Assembly: GCA_965230425.1 (NCBI GenBank)
Contig: CBDDKW010000018.1
Coordinates: 62,001-126,000 of the forward strand
DNA from: CBDDKW01 sp965230425
GTDB lineage: Bacteria > Pseudomonadota > Gammaproteobacteria > UBA1113
Direction of reading: 5' to 3'
DNA length: 64,000 nt
Shown here piece by piece: positions 45,256 to 53,861 of the stretch. Positions within the stretch are counted from its first letter, which is position 1. Each line of letters starts with the position of its first letter. Below the pieces are notes generated by a model, which was not told the DNA's origin, made no database searches, and saw only the letters and a list, made by a program, of their open reading frames with translations. The translations under genes were made by a program, and so were the position numbers.

Positions 45256-46125
45256 ATGCGCGATAAAGACCTAAGAAAAAAATCAATAAAACACAAGATT
45301 AAAGAAATTCTTATAAATAAAGAGCTAGAAAGGCGTGCATCTGAAATAGCACATAATTTCGCCGACAAAGAACAGGCTGAACGCCGCGAAGAAAATCCTA
45401 ATCTTATGCCTAGGGAAAAATATGACGCATACCAAGAGGATTATAAACTAGCATATGACTGCGCCCTATCCCGTTTACGCCATGAAAGAAAAATTGCCCC
45501 TATCATAGACATTATCCATAGAATTTTAACCAGCCGCTGCAATAATAAAGAGCTCGCAGAATCACTCATCGATGCCGGTGGACTCTGGAATTTTAATTTC
45601 GACATTCTCAATTATCTTCAAGCTGCTCTCATCAAAGCTCCTCACGTAGGCTGTCAAGGTGAAGATATAAAAAAACAATGGCTGGCATTTATTAAACAAC
45701 ATATACGCACACCTGCAGAAATAGAAGCTCAAATACGCGAAACTCAAACCCGCATTGCAGCAGCTCAAACTAAAATTGCAACGCTAGTGGAGGAAAATGC
45801 TGAGCTAAAAGCACTGATAGCGCAGCAAAGACCTAGTGAAAAAGAAGAGTCTTCAGAACTAAGCAGTGATTCCCCTGCTCGCCCCCCTAACACGTCGCCA
45901 AAATGGGCTGCCTGTGATCCGAAGCGAGCCAGTCTTGATGAGACTGAAGGGTCTAGCTCACCTTCTGGGCAGCAGCACAGGAAACCAAGAAGTAAACGCC
46001 TACGTCCTGGTTCAGAGGCAGAGACAAATGGCCATACAGGTAGACAGGCTCATTCAACATCAGATTCAGTACAGTCGCAGCCGGCAGTTGGGACTACTCC
46101 ACCTAATAAACGCCCCAAATGCTAA
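45256..46125 (+). CDS. Orphan coiled-coil protein with basic nuclear-signal-like tail
   Basis: 289 residues, no family recognised. A charged helical N-terminus (DLRKKSIKHKIKEILINKEL) is followed by a helical centre and a coiled coil at about 155-195 (AEIEAQIRETQTRIAAAQTK). The Ser/Pro-rich tail has RKPRSKRLRPGSEAE and ends NKRPKC. The last two resemble eukaryotic nuclear import signals, which would suit an injected protein, but basic tails are not proof. It follows the HNH-like gene by 131 bp and has a similar style (both carry a Ser/Asp/Glu-rich spacer). The ribosome site is poor. Confidence 0.65.
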   Translation: MRDKDLRKKSIKHKIKEILINKELERRASEIAHNFADKEQAERREENPNLMPREKYDAYQEDYKLAYDCALSRLRHERKIAPIIDIIHRILTSRCNNKELAESLIDAGGLWNFNFDILNYLQAALIKAPHVGCQGEDIKKQWLAFIKQHIRTPAEIEAQIRETQTRIAAAQTKIATLVEENAELKALIAQQRPSEKEESSELSSDSPARPPNTSPKWAACDPKRASLDETEGSSSPSGQQHRKPRSKRLRPGSEAETNGHTGRQAHSTSDSVQSQPAVGTTPPNKRPKC

Positions 46126-46178
46126 GTTAAGCCCGACAAATGTCGAAGTCTTAACTTCATTTATAAAAAACACTAATT

Positions 46179-46211
46179 GATATTGATTCTCATTTAGGAA
46201 TGGATTAGAAT
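46179..46211 (+). promoter_or_regulatory. Fur-box-overlapped promoter of the iron uptake operon
   Basis: GATATTGATTCTCATTTAG at 46179-46197 agrees with the 19-bp Fur consensus at 13 positions. It overlaps a promoter with -35 TTGATT (46183-46188), a 17-base spacer and -10 TAGAAT (46206-46211), 31 bp before the first gene. Iron-dependent repression fits the operon's function. Confidence 0.7.
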
Positions 46212-46242
46212 CCCACCAATTCTTAGCAGTGGATAACTAGAG

Positions 46243-46674
46243 ATGAAGTTCATCATTAGCATTCTTGTGAGTATATTGTTCACTTTTAGCGCATATTCAG
46301 CACCAAGCTCTGATCACGATCAGGATATTTGGGGACCCATGGCAAAAGAAGTGTGTCAACGTATTGAAGCTGCGGTGAAACTCTATCACAATGGCAAAGT
46401 GAAAGAAGCGCATCTAGCCTCCACCATGGCATATTTCAAATGTTATGATGCCAACATGGAACCTGCCGTTCGTGTAAATCAAGGTGGACCCCATGTGTTT
46501 GCAATCGAGGGCCAGTTCCACCAGCTAACCAAGGCGATGGTGGTTAACCCTACGCCGGCGCAAACTCAGCAAGTGGATGAGATAGCTAGCTCTCTGTGCA
46601 AAGCCATAGCTGCTGATGCTCAAGCGCTGAATAAAGATAACGTACAACGTCAACTATTTAAGGTGGAACAATAA
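46243..46674 (+). CDS. Periplasmic protein of the FTR1 iron-uptake operon
   Basis: 143 residues with a signal peptide (MKFIISILVSILFTFSAYSA). The rest is helical. YHNGKVKEAHLASTMAYFKCYDANMEPAVRV resembles the periplasmic domain of the next protein (YFEQYEGSGMELAV). The shared Y-F-x2-Y-[ED]-x2-M-E-x-A-V pattern suggests that one domain of a larger FTR1 protein is encoded separately here. Iron handling in the periplasm is inferred. The stop overlaps the start of the permease gene (TAATG), so the two are coupled. Confidence 0.8.
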   Translation: MKFIISILVSILFTFSAYSAPSSDHDQDIWGPMAKEVCQRIEAAVKLYHNGKVKEAHLASTMAYFKCYDANMEPAVRVNQGGPHVFAIEGQFHQLTKAMVVNPTPAQTQQVDEIASSLCKAIAADAQALNKDNVQRQLFKVEQ

Positions 46675-47900
46675 TGGACATAGTCAGAAACGTTCTTTGT
46701 ACCTTGGCACTGCTTCTTGTCAGTCATAGCGCATTAGCTGCTAATCCCAATACGGACAACATCAATAATTCCGCTAATTTTGAGCAGGTCGTTACGCAAA
46801 TCAAAGCGACCGGCGATAAACTCATCGCGGATTATGATCCAAGTAATGGTATGGCCACCATGGATGGCTTTTCTAGCCTCTACTTCGAACAATATGAAGG
46901 TAGCGGCATGGAATTGGCCGTCACTGCTATGTCACCTACCATGAACCGTAAAACTGAATCGTTATTTACTCAGCTTATTGGCTTTAGCAGTGAAGGCGCC
47001 GCTAAATCCCAATTGGAAAAAACCTGGCATATCTTAAAAATACGCTTAAATGGTGATTTAAACTTATTAATCACCCATCATGCCAGCACCTTTGGCCAAG
47101 TCTTATTACAATCCTTTATTATCTTAGTACGTGAAGGCTTTGAAGCTCTACTCATCGTGACCGCACTTTTAACTTATCTACGTCGCTCGGGCCATGGTAA
47201 TAAAACATATGCTATCTATTATGGTGTTGGGGCTGCTTTAATTGCTAGTTTCATTACCGCTTATTTATTTAATCGGATTTTTCATATCGCCGGTGCCAAC
47301 CGTGAGGCACTTGAGGGGATCACCATGCTGATTGCCGCAGGTGTTTTATTCTACGTTAGTTATTGGCTCTTTGCTAAACGTGAATCTGATCGTTGGCAAA
47401 CTTACATCAGACATAAAATGACAAAAGCTATCACCACCGGCAGTTTATTCGCCCTCGGTTTAGCGGCATTCCTTGCGGTATACCGTGAAGGTGCAGAGAC
47501 TATCTTGTTTTATCAAGCTTTAGCGATTGGTAATAGCGCCCATATTATGGCGATTTTCTCAGGGATATTCTGTGCTTGCCTAGCATTAGTCTTAATTTAC
47601 TTTGCCATGCGCAGTGCCACAGTGAAAATTCCCTATCGCTTCTTCTTTGGCGCTACGGCTATTTTCCTTTATTACATGGCTTTTTATTTTATCGGCGGCG
47701 GTATGCTGGAGTTACAAGAAGCAGGTTGGATCAGTATTACTCCGATCACATGGTTACCGCAAATTGGTTGGTTAGGTATTTACCCCACCTGGCAAAGCTT
47801 AGGTACGCAATTACTATTCTTGGTGCCGACGCTAGCAGGTGTACTGTGGTGGCGTAAACAGCAGGCAAAAGCTAGATTGAATGCACAAACAGCGGCGTAA
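46674..47900 (+). CDS. ftrC: FTR1-family iron permease
   Basis: 408 residues. A signal peptide (about 1-22) and a short periplasmic domain with YFEQYEGSGMEL are followed by seven membrane helices. Both REXXE iron-transport motifs are present: REGFEALLIV (R153-E157) and REGAETILFY (R271-E275). FTR1 permeases move iron across the membrane, in bacteria often with a P19-type protein and a polyferredoxin, which are encoded next. The match is to the FtrABCD/P19 systems of Bordetella, Brucella and Campylobacter. The symbol follows Bordetella naming by function. Confidence 0.93.
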   Translation: MDIVRNVLCTLALLLVSHSALAANPNTDNINNSANFEQVVTQIKATGDKLIADYDPSNGMATMDGFSSLYFEQYEGSGMELAVTAMSPTMNRKTESLFTQLIGFSSEGAAKSQLEKTWHILKIRLNGDLNLLITHHASTFGQVLLQSFIILVREGFEALLIVTALLTYLRRSGHGNKTYAIYYGVGAALIASFITAYLFNRIFHIAGANREALEGITMLIAAGVLFYVSYWLFAKRESDRWQTYIRHKMTKAITTGSLFALGLAAFLAVYREGAETILFYQALAIGNSAHIMAIFSGIFCACLALVLIYFAMRSATVKIPYRFFFGATAIFLYYMAFYFIGGGMLELQEAGWISITPITWLPQIGWLGIYPTWQSLGTQLLFLVPTLAGVLWWRKQQAKARLNAQTAA

Positions 47901-48060
47901 ATATATATCATCCGCACATGGGGATAACGTCATATTAAGACGACACGGTAACTTCTGTGGCACCAACCGGACACTAGCATAGATACTATGGGTGTGTATT
48001 ACGTGGAATACAATTTTGGCAGTATCGTCTGAATTGTGAAGAGCAAAATTGGAAACATCA

Positions 48061-49551
48061 ATGACAACAACAGCGCAACGTAAACTGCGAGAAATACCAG
48101 TGCGCACAGAAGTGAACCCTGAATTCACACAAACCCGACCACGCTGGTTACTACAGCTTGAGAATTTAAGCTATAAACATCGTAATAAATTAGTCTTTAT
48201 TCATGTGAGCATGTTCCTATTCTTCTTAGCACTGATTGTAATCCCCCTATTCTTACCAGAGCCAACAGAGCAAGCTAGCACCTTTAACAACTTTACCTTA
48301 TTTGCACAATTTCTATTTTGGGGTATTTGGTTTCCGCTGGTCTTTGCCTCTGTCATATTTACCGGTCGCAGTTGGTGTGGCGTCCTCTGCCCCATGGGTG
48401 CGGCATCAGAATGGACTAACAAGATCGGTTTTAAATTAAAAATCCCCGCTTGGCTACGCTGGGAAGGTACACCGATTTTAAGTTTTTTATTATTGACCAT
48501 ATTAGGACAAACTGTTGATGTGCGTGATGAGGCAAGTGCTATTGCTCAAGTGTTTGGTGGTACCTTAGTACTCGCGTTATTGATTGGGTTATTCTTTGGT
48601 AAAAAGAAACGGGCCTGGTGCCGCCATGCCTGCCCTATTGGTTTATTACTCGGTGTATTTTCACGTATCGGCGCAGTACAATTCGCGCCTAAGTTACGTC
48701 GCCCTGGCAGTAAAGATGCTTACGCAGAAAAAGGCATTTGTCCTACCATGGTATCGATTCCGCAGAAACAAGAGTCTCGACACTGTATTCAATGCTTTCG
48801 CTGTGTAAAACCTAGCTCTCCAGGTGGGTTGTTTGTGCGCTTACGTAAACCTGGCGATGAAATTATTCGTATCCGCGAACATAATCCAAATGCTGCAGAA
48901 GTTTGGTTTATCTTTATTGCCACAGGTATTGCATTGGGTGGCTTTCTTTGGTTAATTTTACCCAGCTATCAAACTTTACGCCAAAGCATTGGGGAATGGT
49001 TCATTAACCATGGTTGGTACTGGATTGGTAATACCGGACCTAGTTGGCTGATGAGCGTTCACCCGGAACAACGCCAAGCCTACAATTGGTTAGATTTCAT
49101 CACTATCACTAGCTTTATGCTGGGGTGTATGCTGTTGATTACTTTACTCTTAGCGGTATGCACAGCTATGAGTAGCTGGTTAGCTGGGCGATTTGGCGCT
49201 GATAGAGATTTCAAACAACGTTTTATCGAACTCGGTTATCAATTTGCACCGGTAGCAATGATTTCCATTATTATCAGTCTCGGTGATAAATTATTTTCTT
49301 CACTGTTAGACTTTGGTATGAATAGTATCTTATTAAGCACGATAAAAGGTTTACTGTTATTGGGTAGCGTCATCTGGAGTATTTGTCTGGGTAGGAAACT
49401 CTTGCAGCAACAAAGCTTAGTAGGAAAACATAATTGGTTTGCCTTGTTACCTGGTATTGCCGGCAGTATTGGCGTCGCTCTCACCTGGTGGCCAGCTATT
49501 TTTGGGATCAGTTATTCTGTATTAGAGCATTATCGACATATATCCCCATAG
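48061..49551 (+). CDS. ftrD: Membrane polyferredoxin of the FTR1 system (NapH/FtrD-like)
   Basis: 496 residues from ATG at 48061 (GGAA 8 bases before; a TTG extension to 48049 is less likely). About eight membrane helices surround ferredoxin-type cysteine motifs: WCGVLCPMGA, WCRHACPIGLLLG and HCIQCFRCVKP. Such proteins pass electrons, here probably for ferric/ferrous conversion during FTR1 transport. It follows the permease by 160 bp, which contain short inverted repeats (CATAG-ATA-CTATG near 47979; CAATTTT...AAAATTG at 48011-48045) but no gene. The last codons coincide with a partial copy of the MITE terminus. Confidence 0.88.
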   Translation: MTTTAQRKLREIPVRTEVNPEFTQTRPRWLLQLENLSYKHRNKLVFIHVSMFLFFLALIVIPLFLPEPTEQASTFNNFTLFAQFLFWGIWFPLVFASVIFTGRSWCGVLCPMGAASEWTNKIGFKLKIPAWLRWEGTPILSFLLLTILGQTVDVRDEASAIAQVFGGTLVLALLIGLFFGKKKRAWCRHACPIGLLLGVFSRIGAVQFAPKLRRPGSKDAYAEKGICPTMVSIPQKQESRHCIQCFRCVKPSSPGGLFVRLRKPGDEIIRIREHNPNAAEVWFIFIATGIALGGFLWLILPSYQTLRQSIGEWFINHGWYWIGNTGPSWLMSVHPEQRQAYNWLDFITITSFMLGCMLLITLLLAVCTAMSSWLAGRFGADRDFKQRFIELGYQFAPVAMISIIISLGDKLFSSLLDFGMNSILLSTIKGLLLLGSVIWSICLGRKLLQQQSLVGKHNWFALLPGIAGSIGVALTWWPAIFGISYSVLEHYRHISP

Positions 49552-49585
49552 TGTCTCTTAAGATCACGATTTTCTGGAGTTCATG

Positions 49586-50119
49586 ATGAAAAAATTCACT
49601 TATTTATTATCAGCCTTATGCACCTTAGGCTTGGTTCACAATGTGTATGCAGCAGAACAACCCATTGGTGAAGCCCAGCAAATTAATGGTATGGAAGTAG
49701 GTGCTGTGTACTTACAAGCGGTGAAAATGCAACCCCAGGTATCTATGGCAACTCAAGGGCCTGGTGATATTCACTTAGAGGCGGATATACATGCCCTAAA
49801 AAATAACCCTAATGGCTTTGGCGTTGGTGAGTGGATCCCTTATTTAAATATTAGCTACCATCTTGAAAAAGTTGGCAGTGATTGGCAACAAACAGGCAGC
49901 TTGATGCCAATGGTAGCCAGCGATGGTCCACATTATGGTATTAACACCACGCTAGATGGGGCTGGAAAATATAAATTACTCTATCATATCAATCCCCCCT
50001 CTTATAATGGCTTTTTTCATCATGTCGACCGTGAAACAGGCGTCGCAAACTGGTGGAAGCCATTTGATGTAGAGTGGGAATTTGTGTATCTTGGGACTGG
50101 TAAGAAAGGTGGCTACTAA
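49586..50119 (+). CDS. ftrA: P19/Tp34-family periplasmic iron-binding protein
   Basis: 177 residues. The second of two adjacent ATGs is used because GGAG is 6 bases before it. A signal peptide ends at ...VHNVYA. The mature part has the P19/Tp34 pattern: MEVGAVYLQAVKM, the copper/iron-binding DIHLEADIHA with its histidines, GEWIPYLNISYHLEK, and SDGPHYGIN. P19 is the periplasmic partner that delivers iron to FTR1 permeases. It ends the operon and carries no TonB-linked signature. Copper is bound in some homologues. Confidence 0.93.
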   Translation: MKKFTYLLSALCTLGLVHNVYAAEQPIGEAQQINGMEVGAVYLQAVKMQPQVSMATQGPGDIHLEADIHALKNNPNGFGVGEWIPYLNISYHLEKVGSDWQQTGSLMPMVASDGPHYGINTTLDGAGKYKLLYHINPPSYNGFFHHVDRETGVANWWKPFDVEWEFVYLGTGKKGGY

Positions 50120-50129
50120 AAAAATAGTT

Positions 50130-50690
50130 TTATAGCATCGTCTTTTCAGTTAACCGCTTATATAATTGCTCACGCTGCTCATAAGTACCACGGTTACGTG
50201 CTTCCAGGGCAGCATTGATATTTTCGATACAGATGGCATCCTCTAATAAGCTTTCCTGATGGCTTACTTTATTGTACGCAAGAAACCACTGTATAACGGT
50301 ACTCCAGCGCCATAAGGGTGATTTATTATCGATTTGAAATACAGGTGCTGGGAAACTACCATCTCCTCTTTGGCCCGCTACCAATAAAGAAATGCTTTGA
50401 CGAGATAACTGCAATCGCTTCGCAATTTCACTGATATTAACGTAAGGAGCTGGAGTTACGCTTTCTGCCATGGCATTAATACCCGCTTGTTCAATGGCTT
50501 GAATAGCTGAAATCACTGCATTTTCCAGCGTATCCGCTTCTCTATCAAAATCTAAATAGACCACTGATTTGTTAAAGTGAACTAAGGCATCATCACAGCC
50601 AGCTTGATACAATGCATCTTCCAAACCTGGAGTACTTTCATCCACCCCAGACAAAATAATTGAAAAGTGAAATACTTGTTTTGTGTTCAT
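50130..50690 (-). CDS. HTH protein of a putative toxin-antitoxin pair (antitoxin-like)
   Basis: 186 residues. The N-terminal 75 residues form an alpha/beta domain (FHFSIILSGVDESTPGLEDALYQAGCDDALV, VYLDFDREADTLENAVISAI). A helix-turn-helix follows (VNISEIAKRLQLSRQSISLLVAG, about 88-110) and then FPAPVFQIDNKSPLWRWSTVIQW. The pairing of such a protein with a small HicA-like basic protein is recurrent in proteobacteria, but it is little characterised. It starts 10 bp after its partner's stop with AGGAG 7 bases before ATG. It probably binds the palindrome at 50970-50987. Confidence 0.75.
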   Translation of the reverse strand: MNTKQVFHFSIILSGVDESTPGLEDALYQAGCDDALVHFNKSVVYLDFDREADTLENAVISAIQAIEQAGINAMAESVTPAPYVNISEIAKRLQLSRQSISLLVAGQRGDGSFPAPVFQIDNKSPLWRWSTVIQWFLAYNKVSHQESLLEDAICIENINAALEARNRGTYEQREQLYKRLTEKTML

Positions 50691-50700
50691 TGCATTTCTC

Positions 50701-50931
50701 CTAATGAGCGCATAAATTAACTTTTCGCCTTATCTGCATCACATGGTATATGACATTCTTCGGCGTCGACCACACTGATAGAGCACACCCTTCTGGTGTC
50801 TTCTCTGGGCAGTAAATTCTACCCCACGCATGTGCCGAATTTCCTGTCTGCTTATATCGCCACCGACATCTCTCTGCATAACGTATTGCAGCTTCAATAT
50901 CCTTATTAGGATGACGTGGACGTGATGCCAT
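50701..50931 (-). CDS. Small HicA-like protein, putative toxin
   Basis: 76 residues from ATG at 50931 (GGGAG 8 bases upstream); a longer frame to 50988 starts inside the operator and is rejected. It is basic, with HPNKDIEAAIRYAERCRWRYKQTGNSAHAWGRIYCP and SVWSTPKNVIYHVMQIRRKVN. The central histidine (SAHAWG) takes the place of the catalytic His in HicA-type dsRBD-like ribonucleases. Its first position in an operon with an HTH partner matches toxin-first modules. RNA cleavage is inference from this resemblance. Confidence 0.7.
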   Translation of the reverse strand: MASRPRHPNKDIEAAIRYAERCRWRYKQTGNSAHAWGRIYCPEKTPEGCALSVWSTPKNVIYHVMQIRRKVNLCAH

Positions 50932-50956
50932 AGCTTCTACTCCCTTAATCGTTGTA

Positions 50957-50987
50957 AGTATGAACACAATGTTGACATTTGTCAACA
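50957..50987 (-). promoter_or_regulatory. Promoter with embedded operator of the toxin-antitoxin-like operon
   Basis: TGTTGACA-TT-TGTCAACA at 50970-50987 is a perfect 18-bp palindrome. On the minus strand its TTGACA (50980-50985) is a consensus -35, followed after 17 bases by CATACT (50957-50962). A repressor bound there would block the polymerase. This supports autoregulation by the operon's HTH protein. Confidence 0.85.
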
Positions 50988-51115
50988 CTATTTGACGTTA
51001 AAGTGAAAAATAAAAATATACTTTACAGCATATATATTGATTATACAAATATATAAAATATAAATTAATAAATAAAATACGAGTGATTGCTAGAAATTAA
51101 GCCAGCCAGATTGCA

Positions 51116-51176
51116 AATTATGTTGAATTATATTAAATTACATAAATTACCTAAATTTACATAATTCAACGTAATT
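51116..51176. repeat. 61-bp imperfect palindrome upstream of the third ATPase gene
   Basis: AATTATGTTGAATTATATT at 51116 is mirrored by the complement of ACATAATTCAACGTAATT ending at 51176 (arms of 23-24 bases, two to three differences). The centre repeats AAATTACATAAATTACCTAAATT. It stops 13 bp before the start codon. The region 50989-51115 is AT-rich without other signals. Confidence 0.8.
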
Positions 51177-51189
51177 GGAGTGATACACC

Positions 51190-52329
51190 ATGGTTAGCTT
51201 AACATTCAGACGTGAAAATCTTGCCAATGCTTACTGCGACAGTCTAATAGGACAAGGCATTGCCAATGCAGTTTCAGGTTTGTTTTTAGCTGGCCCTCGT
51301 CGCGTTGGCAAAACAACATTTTTGCTCGAAGATGTTGTTCCAGAGGCTGAATCACGAAATTGGCACACAGTCTATGTAGATCTATGGGCAAATAAAGCAG
51401 CAGATCCATCCCTACTTATTGTTGAAGCTATCAAATCAAGCATTTCTGAATATAAAAGCAAGCTGGGTAAATTAGCTGAACAAATACAACTACAAAAAAT
51501 TAAGATACTCAAAGCAATTGAGTTAGATTTTGCAAAACCAGGGCTACCTGAAAATATTACTTTAACAGATTTACTACTACACCTAATTCGCCTTGCAGAC
51601 AAACCAGTACTCTTAATCATCGACGAAGCCCAACATGCTTTAACCTCAACAGATGGCATTAATGCTATGTTTGCTCTCAAGTCTGCTAGAGATCAAATCA
51701 ATACATCCGATGCTGCGCCACAACTCATGTTAATCTTGACAGGTTCTAACCGAGATAAATTAGCACAATTAGTGATTAAAAAAGAACAGCCATTTTTTGG
51801 ATCCGATATTACGAGCTTTCCCTTACTAGGCCGTGACTTCACTGACTTTTTTACGGATACAGTGAATAATGCTTTGGCTAAAGATAATCAATTTACTCAA
51901 GATAGTGTTTGGGATGCTTTTCAATTAATTGGTCATCGACCTGAAATATTACGCCAAATTGTTGGCCGTACAGCAATTAATAGTGATGCTCACTCGTTTT
52001 CCGATTTACTCACTCAAGATGCTTTACTCTGGCATACACAAATTTGGCAGGAGTTTGAAAACGATTACCATGCCTTACCGGCGTTACATCAGACTATTTT
52101 AGCGCTTATGATTGAACAAGGCCGCAGTTGGTCACCTTTCTCTGAAGAATCACTGGCATACTACCAAGCAGCCACTGACAATCCATCACTGCCTATCTCA
52201 ACCGTGCAAACAGCGATTCAAGCTTTACGCGAACAAGGGTTTATCTGGCAATCTAGTCGCGGCACTTATGCGTTAGAAGATGAAAGCTTTGCGCAATGGT
52301 TTACACATTATCAACAACGACAGGACTAA
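51190..52329 (+). CDS. AAA-type ATPase of unknown role
   Basis: 379 residues. Walker A GPRRVGKTT (35-43) and Walker B VLLIIDEAQHA with D145/E146 are intact, and LMLILTGSNRDKL is sensor-1-like. After FGSDITSFPLLGRDFTDFF, the part from about 290 onward looks like a winged helix (LHQTILALMIEQG, STVQTAIQALREQGFI, SSRGTYALED). That domain could bind the palindrome just upstream. It resembles archaeal-ATPase/STAND-like proteins, without a nuclease domain. Start ATG with GGAG 9 bases before. Convergent with pssA, 23 bp apart. Confidence 0.85.
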   Translation: MVSLTFRRENLANAYCDSLIGQGIANAVSGLFLAGPRRVGKTTFLLEDVVPEAESRNWHTVYVDLWANKAADPSLLIVEAIKSSISEYKSKLGKLAEQIQLQKIKILKAIELDFAKPGLPENITLTDLLLHLIRLADKPVLLIIDEAQHALTSTDGINAMFALKSARDQINTSDAAPQLMLILTGSNRDKLAQLVIKKEQPFFGSDITSFPLLGRDFTDFFTDTVNNALAKDNQFTQDSVWDAFQLIGHRPEILRQIVGRTAINSDAHSFSDLLTQDALLWHTQIWQEFENDYHALPALHQTILALMIEQGRSWSPFSEESLAYYQAATDNPSLPISTVQTAIQALREQGFIWQSSRGTYALEDESFAQWFTHYQQRQD

Positions 52330-52352
52330 CGGCACGCTACGCTTACAACAGT

Positions 52353-53132
52353 TTATTCTTCGTCATGCTGTTCATGGCTAGTACTATGCTTTCGTGAGCG
52401 ACGTCGGCGTCTTAACTCATTTACAGTCAGCACTAATCCAGAAATACCATAAATACCAAAGCCGGTGAATAAAACGGTGGGTGGATTAATGGATATGGCA
52501 ATAAACAGCAATAGCATGAGAATAATAACAAAGAAAGGCACCTTGCCTTTAAAATCTAATTCTTTAAAACTGTAATAACGAATATTACTAACCATCAGTA
52601 AACCGGTCACCGTAGTAATAATGGCAACCACAATAGCCAAACTTTCAGGGTTCAGCGAATACTCATTACCAAACCATACCATGCTGGCAATAATTGCTGC
52701 CCCTGCGGGTGATGGCAAACCTTGGAAATAGCGCTTATCACTACTACTGCCCGTTTGCGCATTAAAGCGAGCTAAGCGTAACGCTGCAGTGGCAGTAAAT
52801 AAAAAGGCAGCTAACCAACCCAGTTTACCTAGACTATATAAGGACCAACTATACACAATTAATGCTGGGGCAATGCCAAAAGAAACCACATCAGATAAAC
52901 TATCATATTCGATACCGAAGGCAGACTGCGTATTAGTTAAGCGCGCAACTCGGCCATCTAAACCATCCATGATCATAGCAATAAAAATAGCATGGACTGC
53001 CACTTCAAAGCTGCCTTGCATGGCGGCGACCACACTATAAAAGCCAGCAAACAAACCTGCAGTTGTAAACAAATTAGGCAGAAGATAAATGCCCTTCGGT
53101 GGATGTTTGACCTGATCTGCTTGATTTTCCAT
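52353..53132 (-). CDS. pssA: CDP-diacylglycerol-serine O-phosphatidyltransferase
   Basis: 259 residues from ATG at 53132 (AGGG 6 bases before; an upstream TTG extends the frame by one codon). About eight membrane helices and the CDP-alcohol phosphotransferase motif DGLDGRVARLTNTQSAFGIE followed by YDSLSD give the D-G-x2-A-R-x8-G-x3-D-x3-D pattern intact. It makes phosphatidylserine, the precursor of phosphatidylethanolamine, in the inner membrane. The basic/acidic tail (RRRRRSRKHSTSHEQHDEE-like) is cytoplasmic. Membrane-type PssA, as in Bacillus and many pathogens, not the soluble E. coli type. Confidence 0.95.
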   Translation of the reverse strand: MENQADQVKHPPKGIYLLPNLFTTAGLFAGFYSVVAAMQGSFEVAVHAIFIAMIMDGLDGRVARLTNTQSAFGIEYDSLSDVVSFGIAPALIVYSWSLYSLGKLGWLAAFLFTATAALRLARFNAQTGSSSDKRYFQGLPSPAGAAIIASMVWFGNEYSLNPESLAIVVAIITTVTGLLMVSNIRYYSFKELDFKGKVPFFVIILMLLLFIAISINPPTVLFTGFGIYGISGLVLTVNELRRRRRSRKHSTSHEQHDEE

Positions 53133-53294
53133 CAATTTCCCTCGGTTAACTGTGCAGCGGCCAGTTTACGCAGGGTTAGTGATGGGCGTCAAGATATACT
53201 GGGGATCTGTTTCAAATTGCAGCAGATGAAGCAATCTATGCAACATACTCAATAAAGCTGCCACTTCAAGCGCAGTGGAGATTGCATACTGGTT

Positions 53295-53861
53295 TTATTG
53301 TTTCTGGATATTCTTTAGCTGATAATCCACTTCATAAGCACTACGGTTGCCAGTAAAGACGAAGCTATGTATCTCGCCAGCACTTGCAGGAACAACGCGT
53401 TGTTCACTGTTCTTACTCGGTGCTTCCCACTTGGATTTTAGTACCCCGCCTTGATTGGTGATTTGGATTTTAGCCACACCGATAGTATCGTCAGTATTCC
53501 AAGGTGGATGATCATGTTCCACTAATGTTACCACTAGCTCAATACTATCCCCTACAGCTAGCTCACCATCCCATAATTTTACATTATTAATTTTTTCAAG
53601 GGCCTTGGCTGGTGTTGAGATAGGTTGTTCTGGTACTGTATAAAAACTATTTTTATCCTTTGAATACACGGCAATAGCAAAATAAATTTCATCACCATGT
53701 TTTTCATTCTGTTGTTTAGCCTGTATAGACTCCACATAGAGCGCAGGGTGCAATGACTGCTCTGCTGTCGCTTGCGTCGGCGTTGCAGGTGTATTGTGCG
53801 TTTGCGCATAGGCTAAGCTTGTCACACAGCACAGCGCTAATACAAAAAATAATGATTTCAT
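53295..53861 (-). CDS. Periplasmic orphan protein
   Basis: 188 residues with a clear signal peptide (MKSLFFVLALCCVTSLAYA) and then a Thr/Pro/Gln linker. The mature part looks beta-rich (DEIYFAIAVYSKDKNSFYTV, LAVGDSIELVVTLVEHDHPPW, VGVAKIQITNQGG-like), so a C2-like or immunoglobulin-like sandwich is possible, with acidic loops. No family recognised. Start ATG with AGGG 8 bases before. It stands alone between pssA and clpB; a nested inverted-repeat element lies upstream. Export to the periplasm is the only solid statement. Confidence 0.75.
   Translation of the reverse strand: MKSLFFVLALCCVTSLAYAQTHNTPATPTQATAEQSLHPALYVESIQAKQQNEKHGDEIYFAIAVYSKDKNSFYTVPEQPISTPAKALEKINNVKLWDGELAVGDSIELVVTLVEHDHPPWNTDDTIGVAKIQITNQGGVLKSKWEAPSKNSEQRVVPASAGEIHSFVFTGNRSAYEVDYQLKNIQKQ

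Noticed and set aside
46179..50119. TonB-dependent or EfeUOB system instead of FTR1/P19
   Set aside because: There is no TonB box, no Dyp-type peroxidase (EfeB) and no EfeO; the P19 protein and polyferredoxin define the FtrABCD-like type.
50932..50988. Upstream start for the HicA-like gene
   Set aside because: It would place the start inside the operator and -35; the ATG at 50931 has GGGAG in the right place.
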